Source of the DNA: Lytechinus variegatus | Taxonomy: Eukaryota > Echinodermata > Echinoidea > Temnopleuroida > Toxopneustidae | Assembly: GCF_018143015.1 (NCBI RefSeq) | Contig: NC_054742.1 | Coordinates: 59,342,853 to 59,406,852 of the forward strand | Direction: 5' to 3' | DNA: 64,000 nt | Shown here: positions 40,920-52,340 of the stretch, one piece after another | Layout: the number at the start of each line of letters is the position of its first letter | Numbering within the stretch: the stretch's first letter is position 1 | The notes under the pieces: model-generated | What the model was told of the DNA's origin: nothing | The model's database searches: none | The model's input: only the letters and a program-made list of their open reading frames with translations | Program-made: the position numbers and the translations under genes

Positions 40920-41142
40920 GGGTGTTGCAAGAAAATATTTGCAATCAATTTCAAATGTTGTGTTGTAATTTTACAAGTGATTGATCACTTTTAACTAGGC
41001 CTATAGCAAATCAGATTACACTCCTTGTTTTAAGGAGTAGATTTTCAATCAATAGCAAAATCGCAATTATGAATTAAGTTTAATACTTATGATTGAAATA
41101 GGGATCAAGTTGCAATTGATCGCAAGTTTCTTGCAACACCCC
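40920..41142. mobile_element. MITE with GGGTGTTGCAAGAAA termini
   Basis: GGGTGTTGCAAGAAAATATT at 40920 and AGTTTCTTGCAACACCCC ending 41142 are inverted, followed inward by GCAATCAATT / AATTGATCGC. Best-preserved of three copies. Confidence 0.8.
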
Positions 41143-42350
41143 ATAAGTTACATGTAAATTTGATAGAAAAGATGTCCCCTGACTCCGCTCACGCCTTGCC
41201 CTCAGGCTCCTCAGTCTGAGTCAGATGTAAAAAATTCTCCTTGAGTTGAATTAATGTTTTTAGAGAATAGATCTGATCAATTGCTATGATATTGCATTCA
41301 AAGAGTTATAGAAATTCCCAGAAAAGGAATGTAATGCATATTTATGGGTAGATTGGAGCCCTAAATTTGCATACTTTAAAACAACATCCGTTGAATTTAT
41401 TTTTAATTTTAGTTCCTTCTTTCTTATATGACATGGACCCTCCTCCAAGGACAGGTCATTCATTATGTAGGCCTTATTAAAAGTTATGCAACTGCCTTTA
41501 ACCTGTGTCCCATTTGTAAGGATTTGAGTACGTTTCATGTTGTTTTTATTATGTATCAATTTAGAAGTTCCAATTTATTTGCTTTGACTTATGAAAAATA
41601 AAACTAGATGTTGAAGTTTATTATTAGTCTTCAATTTTATAACTACAGATACTTCAGTACATGCATGTTATTTTGCCTTACATATAACTGGGACACTGCA
41701 TACAACGTGAATGGAAAAGTATCGGTTAAATAGTTTATTTTCATTATTCTTTTATGAAAGCCAAATTGTGCTGATTTTTTTTTTGTCTTGATGTCAATTC
41801 TTTTCAATGTTTTGAACAAATTCACAATAATGTGATCAAGATTGATTTCTTATGTATTTTTTGTTTTGGGACTTTCGTATGTATTTGCTTGTAATTACAT
41901 TCATGAGCAGACATGTACCTACTAATTAGGGACTACTACTCTACAGACCGTTGGTTTTTACAAAGTTTTTGCATTATGCAGAGTCTGAAATAGTGAGACT
42001 ATATTCACTATATTCACACTGTGACTGCCTCTTCTAAAAACAAGAGTTTGGCATTTTCACTCTAGACATACATGTACATGTAATTGGTTAAAGTGTCAAA
42101 TATGAGTCTGTGCTTGCAGACTAGGGGCCTAATGTCCCTTACATGTACGTACTGTAAGTCTGTAAGATGTACTTTTTAAAATGAAATTTACAATTTAATA
42201 AACAAAATATGCTCGTACAAAGTTATAATTCCTTTTATTTAAAACTTTACTGAAAATACAAGTATACAATGTAGTACAGTACCTTTCTTCACAGTCCAGT
42301 TCATCAATAGTTTCAGGGAATTTTTTTCATACTTTAATGGGAATGTGACC
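41143..42350. other. intergenic, nothing recognised
   Basis: AT-rich sequence without a supported gene. Confidence 0.5.
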
Positions 42351-42354
42351 CTGA

Positions 42355-42502
42355 ATTGGATTGTTCTAGAAAAATATGATTTTTGAAATGTTTAAAAATG
42401 ATGTTTTTTCACATTTGAAAACAAAAATAGGATTTTAGGCTTGAAAATGGGATAAAAAGATGTAAAGAATATGATTTTTTTCACAATTATGGTTGGCAGC
42501 TC
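42355..42502. repeat. truncated CAGAGCTGCCAA hAT-type MITE
   Basis: Ends in TTGGCAGCTCTG, with AATATGATTTTTGAAATG-like words like the 4824-5042 element. Only one terminus. Confidence 0.5.
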
Positions 42503-42626
42503 TGCATATTCATTGGATAATTATCAGTAGAGTTGCTGGTCACAAAATGAGGATTGTCCCAGTTTAATGTGTCTCAGTTTACAAATCCATGTATTACTCC
42601 ACACAAGTAATCTAGGAAAGCCGAGT

Positions 42627-42922
42627 GGAGCGTTGTGGCCCAGTGGATTAGTCTCCGGACTTTGAAACAGAGGGTCGTGGGTTCGAATCCCAGCCAGGGC
42701 GTAATTTCCTTTAGCAAGAAATTGATCCACAATGTGCTGCACTCAACGCAGGTGAGGTAAATGGGTATCTGGCAGGAATTTATTCCTTGAAACGCAGCGC
42801 GCGTAACAGCTGCACTACTAAAGCCAGGGTAATTATGCTGCATATACTGCAGAGCGCTTAGAGACTTCTGACAAAGTAAGTATTAAGCGCTATATACATG
42901 TAAGCAAGTATAATTATTATTA
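42627..42922 (+). mobile_element. tRNA-derived SINE, full length
   Basis: A-box-like TGGCCCAGTGGATTAGTC near 42636, B box GGGTTCGAATCCC near 42679, then TGTGCTGCACTCAACGCAGG, AGCGCTTAGAGACTTCTG, AAGCGCTATATACATG and an (ATT)n tail. The tRNA part does not fold into a standard acceptor stem, so it is a SINE head rather than a working tRNA. Confidence 0.9.
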
Positions 42923-42942
42923 GGAAAGTTCATTCACCTGTT

Positions 42943-43382
42943 TAAAGGAATGCTTTGGGCTGAAAATATTTCTATCTGAATAAATAAAAGTAAAATTCAC
43001 AGAGCAATAACAACTAACAAAGTTATTGAATTTTGAAGTTTATCAATATTTTTTTTAAAACAGTTACATGCACGTGATGACATTATCATGAATATTCATT
43101 GGGTGTGCTGATGATGTTACATCCCCACTTTCCTTTTCCTCTGAAACCTAATTTCATATAATAAAATACAAAGAATTAGTGGGGATATGACATAATCAGC
43201 CCACCTAATGAATATTCATAAAAAAGCCTATTTTTACTGTTTTACCAGAATAATGCGAATCTATAAAATTGAATAACTTTGATATTTGTTATCTGATTTT
43301 ATCAAATTTTCAGCATTTTTCTTTGTGAATTTTACTCCATTTATTGAGATATGAATATCTCCAGCCAAGACCATCCCTTTAA
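42943..43382. mobile_element. MITE, GGGATGCTCC family, uninterrupted copy
   Basis: AAAGGAATGCTTTGGGCTGA on the left, TCCAGCCAAGACCATCCCTT on the right. TGATGATGTTACATCCCCAC and AGTGGGGATATGACATAATC form the inner arms. Confidence 0.75.
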
Positions 43383-45330
43383 GTGCCAACGTGAAGAGTG
43401 TGCTAGTGAATGTAATTGTGTCAGGTTTCATAACAAGATTATTGGAAGACGTCAAGTTATAGAACATAGGTGGTGAACTCATGAAATTGAGGTCACTGAA
43501 TCAATTTTAGCACTCAATTTTGCAGTCTATGTCCCACAGCTGGAAGTGGAAAAAAAACTGTCCCTATAATCAAGGACAATCTCAATTTCGATTGTTTTTC
43601 ATGTTACTGTCAAGGGGAAAAAGCCAGAAAAGAATCGACTTCTGTACATATACATTTCTTTCTTTCTTAGGGTTTTTTTTATAGTCAGCTGGAGAAAAAA
43701 CATATTTTCCTGTACAAATAAACAATTCCTTTTTCCCCTCTGTAAAATCTGAAAAAGTTAGGTGTGGTTACAAAGAAACAATAATTTATTTTTCACGAAG
43801 GAGACCAATTTTTTTTTTGCCAAATGTTTAGGAACAACAGAAATTCGAATATATTTAATACAACTTTTGTTAGTTTAAAAACAGAAAATTTATTTTGTAA
43901 AGTTCTTAATAAAATTTAGAAGGTATCAGCATAGTTAGTTTAGTTACTTTTAATTTAGTAATATTTTTCTTCAAAAAAACCTAGTTTTGTGATGAAAAGT
44001 AGTTTTTACAACTTAAAATCCATGGAAAAAAATGTGCATGTAATTGTAATTGATCTTAATCATAATGTTTATAAATTTATGGCAATTAATAAATGATGTT
44101 CTATGTTCTTGGTCTTTTTTCTCTCAGTATTTCATTATACTTTTCCCCATTTTATAATTTCAATATTCAATACTACCATTTCATTGTGATTCTTTTTTCT
44201 AAAAAGAAAAATGTCCCTTGCTATACTCAATGTTGAAATTTTTGTCTGTCAATTTTTTTTTTTAAACATGACCCCCATTTTCAAGATGCAGCTTATTCAT
44301 GGCCGTGGTTTATTTACTGGAAAATATGGTACATTGTACTAACAAAATGTTATTTACAAATTTTCCTATTATCTACTTTTATCAACTATTTCCAATTATT
44401 GCCCTATCATTTTAAACTAACTTTTTATCTATTTCCAATTATTGCCCTATCATACTACTGTACACTAAATTTGTATAAGTAAATGTTGCTTACTACGTGT
44501 AACTAGAAAATTTTGTCAAAAGTCATATTGTTATTAGTTTGAATATGAGGCAAAGACTGTAATAGATGTGTTCTTTTTTTCTTTTTGCTGGTATATGGTC
44601 ACAATGTATTTAACGATGTACATGTATTTCTGCAACCTGAACCACTTTTGTCATTCTTCATTTACTGTGTCAATTACAAACTGTACATGTATCATCCAGA
44701 ATTGGTATAAACAAATTTCTAAAACTTACCCCTCTGAAACAATTGAGCGATGTCATTTTCTTTGCTTGCAAATATGTGATCGTTAATCCAACTTTTAAAT
44801 CCGAAACACGTCCTGCGCAATATCTAAGAATTCGACGTGAGAAAAATGATTGGAGATCATTTATCTAATGGTGAAATTCTGCAGCTAAACTGAATTGTTC
44901 AACTGAACTAACTCCTTTGAGTCCTTGCACCACTTGATTCGGTTTCCAGAAAAGAAAAATCAGTCTCCCTTAACAGTGTCCCCTGCTGTGGACGTCTCTG
45001 TCCTAATGGTCAGATATGATATCATTACTGTATAAACAATATGAGAAGAGCCTCTCCAATTCTGATGATGGGAATGACAGCGAGCTACTGTGTAGTTGGG
45101 GGAGGGGCAGACACTATCTTGTTATGAATGGGAAAGTACTTATATTCGAGCATGGATTTAGGTGGTGATTAATTTTAGGTTCAGCTGGGTTGTCCCTGAG
45201 AGAGAAGACCTAGCTGCCATCTCCATCAGCCCTAGTTGTCAAATAACTTGGCCTGAATTTACATGTATACATGTATTGAGTTGCCCCAGTTTGAAAAATC
45301 TTGTGATCAATCTATTAAATGAAAATGCAA
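43383..45330. other. intergenic, nothing firm
   Basis: AT-rich. One short direct duplication, ATTTCCAATTATTGCCCTATC at 44388 and 44431 (21 bases; shown as words ATTTCCAATTATTG, CCCTATC), is the only structure noted. Confidence 0.5.
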
Positions 45331-45333
45331 TTA

Positions 45334-45866
45334 TACCCTTTTTAGACAGGCTAAAATTTCCTTAACCCCGTACTATTGGTGGGGCTAAATGGCAATTTAG
45401 CCCCACCTATAGTACGGGGTTAAGCTTAGCCCACTTTCGTTTTACACAGCGTTTTTGCAAAGTGGGCTAACCCCACCTATAGTACGGGATTATTTGGCCC
45501 TGCAAAAAAGCAGGGTTATCCCACCAATTGCGGTGCTAAGAGCAATAGTACGGGGTTAAGATCGCATGTGTAAAACGAAAGTGGGCTAAGCTTAACCCCG
45601 TACTATTTGGCCCCACTATAGTACGGGGTTAAGGAAATTGTAGCGTGTGTAAAAAGTGTACGAGTGAAGCACTTGTACTACGAATGATCGACAAAAACCA
45701 CTAGTCCGGGGTTAGCGAGTTTCGTGTGTAAAAAGCAAGCATTCCTTATCCGGGGTTAGCAATAACAATTTGGCATGTGTGAAAAGGAAAAAAAATAGTA
45801 CGGGGTTAAGGATAGTACGGGGTTAGCGATAGTCCGGGGTTAAGAAAATCCTGTGTAAAAAGGGCA
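45334..45866. mobile_element. PIF/Harbinger-like MITE packed with TACGGGGTTA words
   Basis: TACCCTTTTTAGACAGG at 45334 and CCTGTGTAAAAAGGGCA ending 45866 are inverted and flanked by TTA (45331-45333, 45867-45869), the Harbinger target. The interior holds about ten copies of AGTACGGGGTTAAG or AGTCCGGGGTTA in both orientations, plus AAAGTGGGCTAA and TGTGTAAAA words. Confidence 0.82.
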
Positions 45867-45869
45867 TTA

Positions 45870-47062
45870 GTGGGCTATTTCCTTGGATTCATCATCAAGA
45901 TTACAGATTTGTTATATAATAACAAATACACAGTTTCAATAACAAGTTTACCATCTGCCAATCAGATTGAAGGATTTCAGTAGCTTTTAACTGTTATTGG
46001 AAATTTGTGCCGGTAACTCCTTGTTATAACAAGTTTTATGAAATTGGCCCCTGATTCTTTATTGGACAGTTATGTTTTTTTTAAAGCTGTCTATTTTGAG
46101 AAATGCAGATCCTAAACTCGCCATTCTTGTGAGGTTACAATCTGCATTTATGATCAATGTTTACGATCATTGTCTACGATCAGTATTGAAATGAAAATAT
46201 GTTTTCAATAATTGAGTATGACCCCCAACTAGGGAGTATGACCCCCAACTAGGGAGTATGAATGCACCCCAGCGTAAGAAATGCACATGAGGACGACGGG
46301 TGGATTTCGCTCTCATGACAACCTAAGTCGCCCTAAAATTCTCACAAATCCATGCTTTTGGTCTAAAACAAATCAAGGATCATTAAGAAAATCAATATTC
46401 TACTATAAATTTTCTTTTATGCCTTTAAAATGAAAGAAATAGCCCCAAAATCCTGCAATCACCCCAGTGTGGAAAAAAATTTAACCCCTAAAAAATTAAA
46501 ATGATTATCCTACATTGACGCACACACAGGCTGATGAAGACTCCCCTCATATTCTTCCAAAGTGTTATCTGTGTACATGATGTTGGTGTTGACAAGATAG
46601 AAAGTGTGTGCTAAGTGTTATTGAATGGGGAAGGAACTAGGAGATGCTGGGGTTGCAGTCTCATTTTATTTTCCTATTTGTTGGGGGTTTTAGCCATCAA
46701 GGAAAAATGTGACTGCTTTCTATGTGATTATGCAAATTAAATAATCATTAGGGTGTAATAATATTTTTAAATCTAATCCTTCAGAGATATTGAGAATCAT
46801 AAAATTCATGGATGTGTACATATTTTTTATAGGGTGTTTTTTTTTTTTGGGGGGGTGGGAGGGTTGAGAAATATATATTTGGGTTGTGAAAACAATATAA
46901 CTCTTGATGTTAGTTTTACACTACTCACTTCTCATTGTTTTGTCAATAGATGGAAATCTTTTTGAAATATAAGTTATTTTTAATAGGAGTATTCAGCCAT
47001 TGCCAAATGAGAGTGAAGTAATGAAGTCTTAAATTATAGACCTCTAGAACTGTTGGTTTCCA
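45870..47062. other. intergenic, nothing recognised
   Basis: Apart from the short duplications near 46150-46262, ordinary AT-rich sequence. Confidence 0.5.
46214..46262. repeat. two direct copies of a 22-bp unit
   Basis: GAGTATGACCCCCAACTAGG is repeated back to back, with a third partial start. Just upstream TACGATCATTG / TACGATCAGTATTG is a further short duplication. Confidence 0.8.
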
Positions 47063-48337
47063 TACTGTAGGCAGGCCTCTACAAATCTTTTTTTCGTCAC
47101 TTGCCCTGTTGGGCAAGTGATGAAAAAATTTGCTTGCCCGATAGAAAAAACTGCTTGCCCGATTTTTTAAATAATACCTGTTCACTTATTAATGAATTAT
47201 TAGTAACATTGTTTAATATTGTATGAGTTTTAAGTATTTTTTTTCACTATGCTTAGAATCTTGGGTGTGTGTGTGTGTGTGCGAGGGTGTGTTTGTGTGG
47301 GTGTGACTGTGAGTTGAACTTTGATATAAATGAATTCAATATCTACCGGTAATTTCTACTTCGCCTATTCCAGTACAATAACCTGTACTCGGCCGTGTAA
47401 TAAAGGCCCACATACCCTAACTTTTCCTGAAGTTCTTTGAAAACGCAGACTTCCACGAAAATTGCATTTCTCTATGGGGGAGTCTAAATTTGGTGAGAAT
47501 GTATTCATTAATAACTTAAATATACATGACAATGAAGAAATCATCAAACTTTATTGGAAGTTTTGAATAATATACCCGAAATGTAAACTCTGTCTGAAAC
47601 AGAAAATCACCATCATTGTGGCCTTTACTGAGCGAATTGTCCCCCAGAGCTCTGGCAGAGAGACAGAGCTCAGACTGGCTAGCTAGTATGCGCACGTTTG
47701 TGAGCCTCCCGCCGGCCTTGTAAAATAGATGGAGCTTTGTTTGATGATTTATTGTCTGATATTTACCTCATCCCCTCAAAAAGGGAAACAAATGAATTTT
47801 AAGTTATAATTAACAAATACGGCAAGTTATTTTGGATGTTAATAGGCCGTTTTGAAAAGCAAAGCCAAATGACATGACAACTCACCAATGCGAAGTTACT
47901 AGACTCTGTGATTTATTTCCTGTGTAGTTCTAATTATTTTATCACAGAATTGTGATATCGGAAGGTGGAAAATGTGCATTAGAAATTGCACATGGTGGTA
48001 GTCATAATGGACCCCTATACTACATTCAACTGTTTCCCGGCCATTGCGTTGATTTTTTTCATAACTGGTACCACACCGTACCATGTATGGAAATACGTGG
48101 TACAGAAAAAATAACGCAATTTCGGAATTTGAAACGGCGCTACTCCTATTTTTTAAGGCTTATTCATGATTTTGAGTGTGGATTTTGGATGATTTATGGA
48201 AAAACGAGGTACGGTACAGAAAAAAAAGACGCAGCAACCACTTGCCCGATCGGGCAATTGACTTTGAGAGGTGCTTGCCCGCACGTCATTTTCACTTGCC
48301 CCGGGCAATCGGGCAAGCGGGTTTGTCGCGCCCTGCT
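47063..48337. mobile_element. non-autonomous hAT-like element
   Basis: CAGGCCTCTACAAATC at the left and GGGTTTGTCGCGCCCTG at the right are imperfect inverted termini. CTGTAGG flanks both sides. Subterminal repeats of TTGCCCGATCGGGCAA-like words (CTTGCCCTGTTGGGCAAG near 47100, CACTTGCCCGATCGGGCAA near 48239, GGCAATCGGGCAAG near 48304) resemble transposase-binding arrays. A 129-codon frame at 47952-48341 spans the right end but has no recognisable domain. Confidence 0.65.
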
Positions 48338-50550
48338 GTAGGTAAGGTATTATGGAAAGCTGTGAAAATTTGTGAATCTTACGGAGCTGTATAACTTGTC
48401 AACTGAATATTTTGCTTCCGATAAGGTCTAAATTTCAAAATATATTTTCTAAAATAAATCTTGGCATTACCATTTATCTCTCGACTATTCTCAGTACATG
48501 TATTTCAAAAAAATGTTTCTTCCTATTAAGTGTCCATTCACTATTTGAAGGTAATTTCCAGTTTATTGCAGTTGTTATATGTATTCTAGTGAAGACACAT
48601 TAACATGCAGTTTATATCTTTGGGACTGCAGAAATCTGTTTGACTAATTAGACGTAAATGAAGCCTTTTACATAATCTGATCCAAATAAATCAATCCACT
48701 TGGCAAGTATTAAAGAACTTATGGAATGTTGTTTTCTGGAAACACCACTACCCAGCCCCACTCCTGCCCAAGGAAAATTCCTGCATATGCCTAAATTGAA
48801 TTTAAGTACTCTTTCATTAGGTAGGGGCTGAGCTATCTCAAAATCCATTTTGCTCTGCGGATTAATAGAGGAATTCATGTAGTACATGACAGCATGAAGC
48901 CAAGGTATCCATCTTCATTGCTGAATCAATTTAGGAGCCTAGCCTTGCAGGAGTGCAGCGTGTGACATTAATTTACTCCCACATCAATAGAAAAGCAGCG
49001 ATGACAAATAAGAGGCTTTTGTGGCTCTACTCGTCTCGATGTACGTTGATAGCTCAGACTGCTCTGTCTGGCATCCATATTTTCCTGTCACTTTGCATTT
49101 TAGATTGATAGGGTAAAAATGTTGAAACTTGAGATTTTCAAAGTTAACAAAAAAATTAACATAAGTGCCAAATTGTATTGGCGGTCATGATATTTAAAGA
49201 TCATTGTTATTCATTTTTTGTTTTGGAAAGATACGTGTACATATGAATTTGTGTTTCCTTTGCAATTTTGTAATGTGAAGATAAAAATTAAAGAGGGGAC
49301 CACATTAAAAGCATCATCAGTTTGAATGATAATGTTTTACACATCTTGTCTAGATTAATTTGTATTCTGATTAATATGGAAAAAAAGGGATCTTTTAACT
49401 TAAAATTTAAAGGATAATGTTTCAACACCATGCATATTGAATGGGGAAACAAGGGCTTGAAAATGTTTGAAGAGGGAATCAGATTTTTCATACCAGACTG
49501 ACCAGGATTTTTACTCTTGACTTTAGAATTGATGGAATAGTGCTTCAACATCTTGTATAGATTTGGCTGGTCAGTTTAGCTCATGTCCATTACCCAAATA
49601 TGTTGAAACTCAGCCCCTAGCCTAGCAAGCAGGTGCATACATGCTGTATCCATTACATTCCTACATCCATGCTCATGCATTCCAAACATGTCAGCATTTG
49701 TGTTTGTGAGTAGTCTTATCTGCAGACCTGTGTATGGAGAATTGTAATACATGTACATCCAGCTGAAATGTCTTTTTATATTGGGTTGTTTTTTACAGAT
49801 TTGTTTTTTTTTTCCTTTGTCTTTATTATGCCATTGTACATGTACAACTGTTTTAAAATATAATGCAACTTATTTATACATGTAAGATAAATGTTTGTTA
49901 TGAGATTGAGATCTACTAATCTTGAGAATTGTTTCAGAGTATTGAACCATTGCAAAACAAAGGAATGTACATGTAGACTACATATTTGCTCTTTTTAAAA
50001 CACCTTTTTAAATACTGTTTTATGTCTTTATTTTGCTCTTTGAAAAAAAAAATGTAAGAGTGTTATTTTGTTTAATTATCTTGAATGCAGGATACATGTA
50101 GATGAGGGGCAACAGACTTTCTATTGGCAGTTCCTAGTTGAAGCTCTTGCAGTTTGACTACATGTAGACAAAGTGATGGAGTAATGAGTTCCTTTTCAGG
50201 TATATTGTATGAATTGATTACTAATACTTTAAGAATTGTAAATGTCTGTCACCATTTTCCGACAGTCGGACAGATGGGACCACTTTGCCATATTAAACAT
50301 TTCTTTAATAACAGGGCAAACTGATATCAGGGTTGAAGAGAAAATGTTTTTCTTACGACCAAAAATGCTAATCAAATTTTGTTAGCAAACTTATTCCCTG
50401 TTTACTCTTCCATTGCATCTTTTTGAGAATGAAGAGTGTTTTTGTTTATTGCAGTGGACAGTTCAATGAGTAATTTCTGTTAGAATGAATAGCTATTATG
50501 AAATAAAAGGAGCCAACTCTGTTGTCTCCTTTTACTTCTGGCCAACAAAG
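48338..50550. other. intergenic, nothing recognised
   Basis: AT-rich sequence. TACATGTA words are common, but no gene or clear element was supported. Confidence 0.5.
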
Positions 50551-50551
50551 T

Positions 50552-51298
50552 TTAACCCTATCTAGGCCGGGGGGGGGGCCTCAACGAATCGCGCGATATT
50601 TTCGCAGCATGAAATTTTTTGACCGAGCCGCTTGCTGACTTTTTACTTTCAAGTCTTGCGCAACTTTTGTGACCAAATTTGTGTCACCCGGGTACGTGGT
50701 TCCGAAATTACGCAACATTATGTAGTGCATGTCAGACCCAAAATTGCTCAAAAACGTGATTTCGTGTACAAAGTCAATGCAGATTGTGTTTTTAACCAAA
50801 ATTCATAAATGCATGATTATTTTTAGTTTTGCTGGTCTAAATGTATTTATTTTATGCTTTTTATGATCACAAAAGAGTCCCCAACGAATTTCATTAAAAA
50901 AATAAAGAAAAACGAAAGGTCAAAAAACAAAGAAATACATAAGAAATTGCAAAAATCAATATAATACATAAGAAAAGATTTGTTATCGCAATTTTTTTCA
51001 TGTGCACTTGCTAAGAACACCACAAAGAGTTACTATACCAAAGATTAGTATATTTGGTGCATTATTCAGGGAGTTAGAGGAAAAAGTATGATTTTGCACA
51101 CTAATTACGCATAAATTAGCATAATCACTTAATAGCAATTCGCATGAAATAAATCACTATACAATCTTGTAGATTATGTCCAAGGCAACCCGTGTGCCAA
51201 TTTTCAGCGCGGTCGACGGCCGAGATCTTAAGGGGGGGGGCCTGGGAGGCCCCCCCGGCCATATGAACTCTCAAAATACCCCGGCCTAGATAGTGGAG
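50552..51298. mobile_element. piggyBac-like MITE, uninterrupted relative
   Basis: TTAA + CCCTATCTAGGCCGG at the left and CCGGCCTAGATAGTGG at the right (the right TTAA has decayed). The interior shares AAGTCTTGCGCAACTTTTG and GATTATTTTTAGTTTTGCTGG with the 30428-32334 element, in the opposite orientation. Confidence 0.75.
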
Positions 51299-51369
51299 CA
51301 TGTATTTATGAATCTGCATGAAGTAGGGTGGTGCATGGTAGTTGATTGAGCCTTCGTTCAGTCATTCTT

Positions 51370-51582
51370 TTGTAAATCTTGCAGAATTGATATTTCAACC
51401 CAATTGGTGAAATCATAATGTTAGCAAGCAACCAGAGGACAGATGGCTTAAGGTCCTCTCTAAGGGACCTGGTAATAAGGATTATTGCCTTACTATAGGG
51501 CGCTAGTGCACCAAGTGGAATTGAGCCCTGGTCTCTGGAATATGAAACCCCGGCTCTACCGACTGCATTATCGCGCCTCAAT
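51370..51582 (-). mobile_element. decayed tRNA-derived SINE
   Basis: On the minus strand: GAGGCGCGATAATGCAGTCG + GTAGAGCCGGGG (A-box region), CAGGGCTCAATTCC (B box, diverged), then GGACCTTAAGCCATCTGTCC. No clear tail. Confidence 0.65.
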
Positions 51583-51812
51583 AATTAACTACTCTCTCAG
51601 TGTCTTATACCGAGTTTCAATGATGGATTACAGCATATTATATCAAGAAATCAGAAAAATATTGTGTACAATAATGCTTCCTCAGTTTTGCCAAATGCTT
51701 TTACAGGGCACATTATTTCATTGTGTCAGAAACTCTGTTGACATGGTAATGACATATATGTATGATTGTGTTACCATTTACATGTTAAATGTTGTATATA
51801 TTCTATTTCTTT

Positions 51813-52032
51813 GCCCAATGATGTGAACCACAATGGTGAGGCTAGCCGGTGATTCTAACAACAAGCCTCTTTTCTTTTATCCTCTCCAAGCCCAGCTGTA
51901 TTATTTATCTATTTTCTGATTTGCCTACCTATGTTTCCCTGTCTATTCTTGGTCTTTGTTGGAAGGATTGCCGAAAAGCAGCTGATGATTTTCAGATTAT
52001 GAGAGCTGAGGGCATTAATGTACTGTACATAG
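51813..52032 (+). repeat. 220-bp dispersed unit, copy 1
   Basis: Begins GCCCAATGATGTGAACCAC and ends TTTTCAGATTATGAGAGCTG + AGGGCAT. Copies 2 and 3 in the same orientation are at 52628-52846 and 54715-54902. The central part is pyrimidine-rich (CCTGTCTATTCTTGGTC). Confidence 0.8.
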
Positions 52033-52340
52033 AGTTAGGCTTCAAATGAGCATTCAGTCAAGCCAAAGAACTACAAGTTTGTTTTCGTTTAAATTTTAGA
52101 CACTCATTGTAATTGTCTGAATAGTGAATAAATGAAAATAATGAGAAGCAAGCAACATTTAGTTATTGAATACACTGCATTTCAAGCAGTTCTATTCAGA
52201 AATGAGGAACAGCAATGTTTAACATTAAGTAAATAGTAAAGAGCTGAAACTTGAACTTGAATGATGAAGTGTATGTTCCTACATATTAAGATACTTTGCC
52301 TCATTAAAACCCACATTTTTTTTCTTCCTCTCTTATTCAG

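Noticed and set aside
42627-42700. Apparent tRNA gene
   Set aside because: Good boxes but no standard acceptor stem; continuous with a SINE body shared with 28905-29165.
47952-48341. 129-codon open frame
   Set aside because: Crosses the terminal repeats of a non-coding hAT-like element and shows no domain; judged chance.
51485-51826. 113-codon plus-strand frame
   Set aside because: Runs antisense through a SINE head; no domain.
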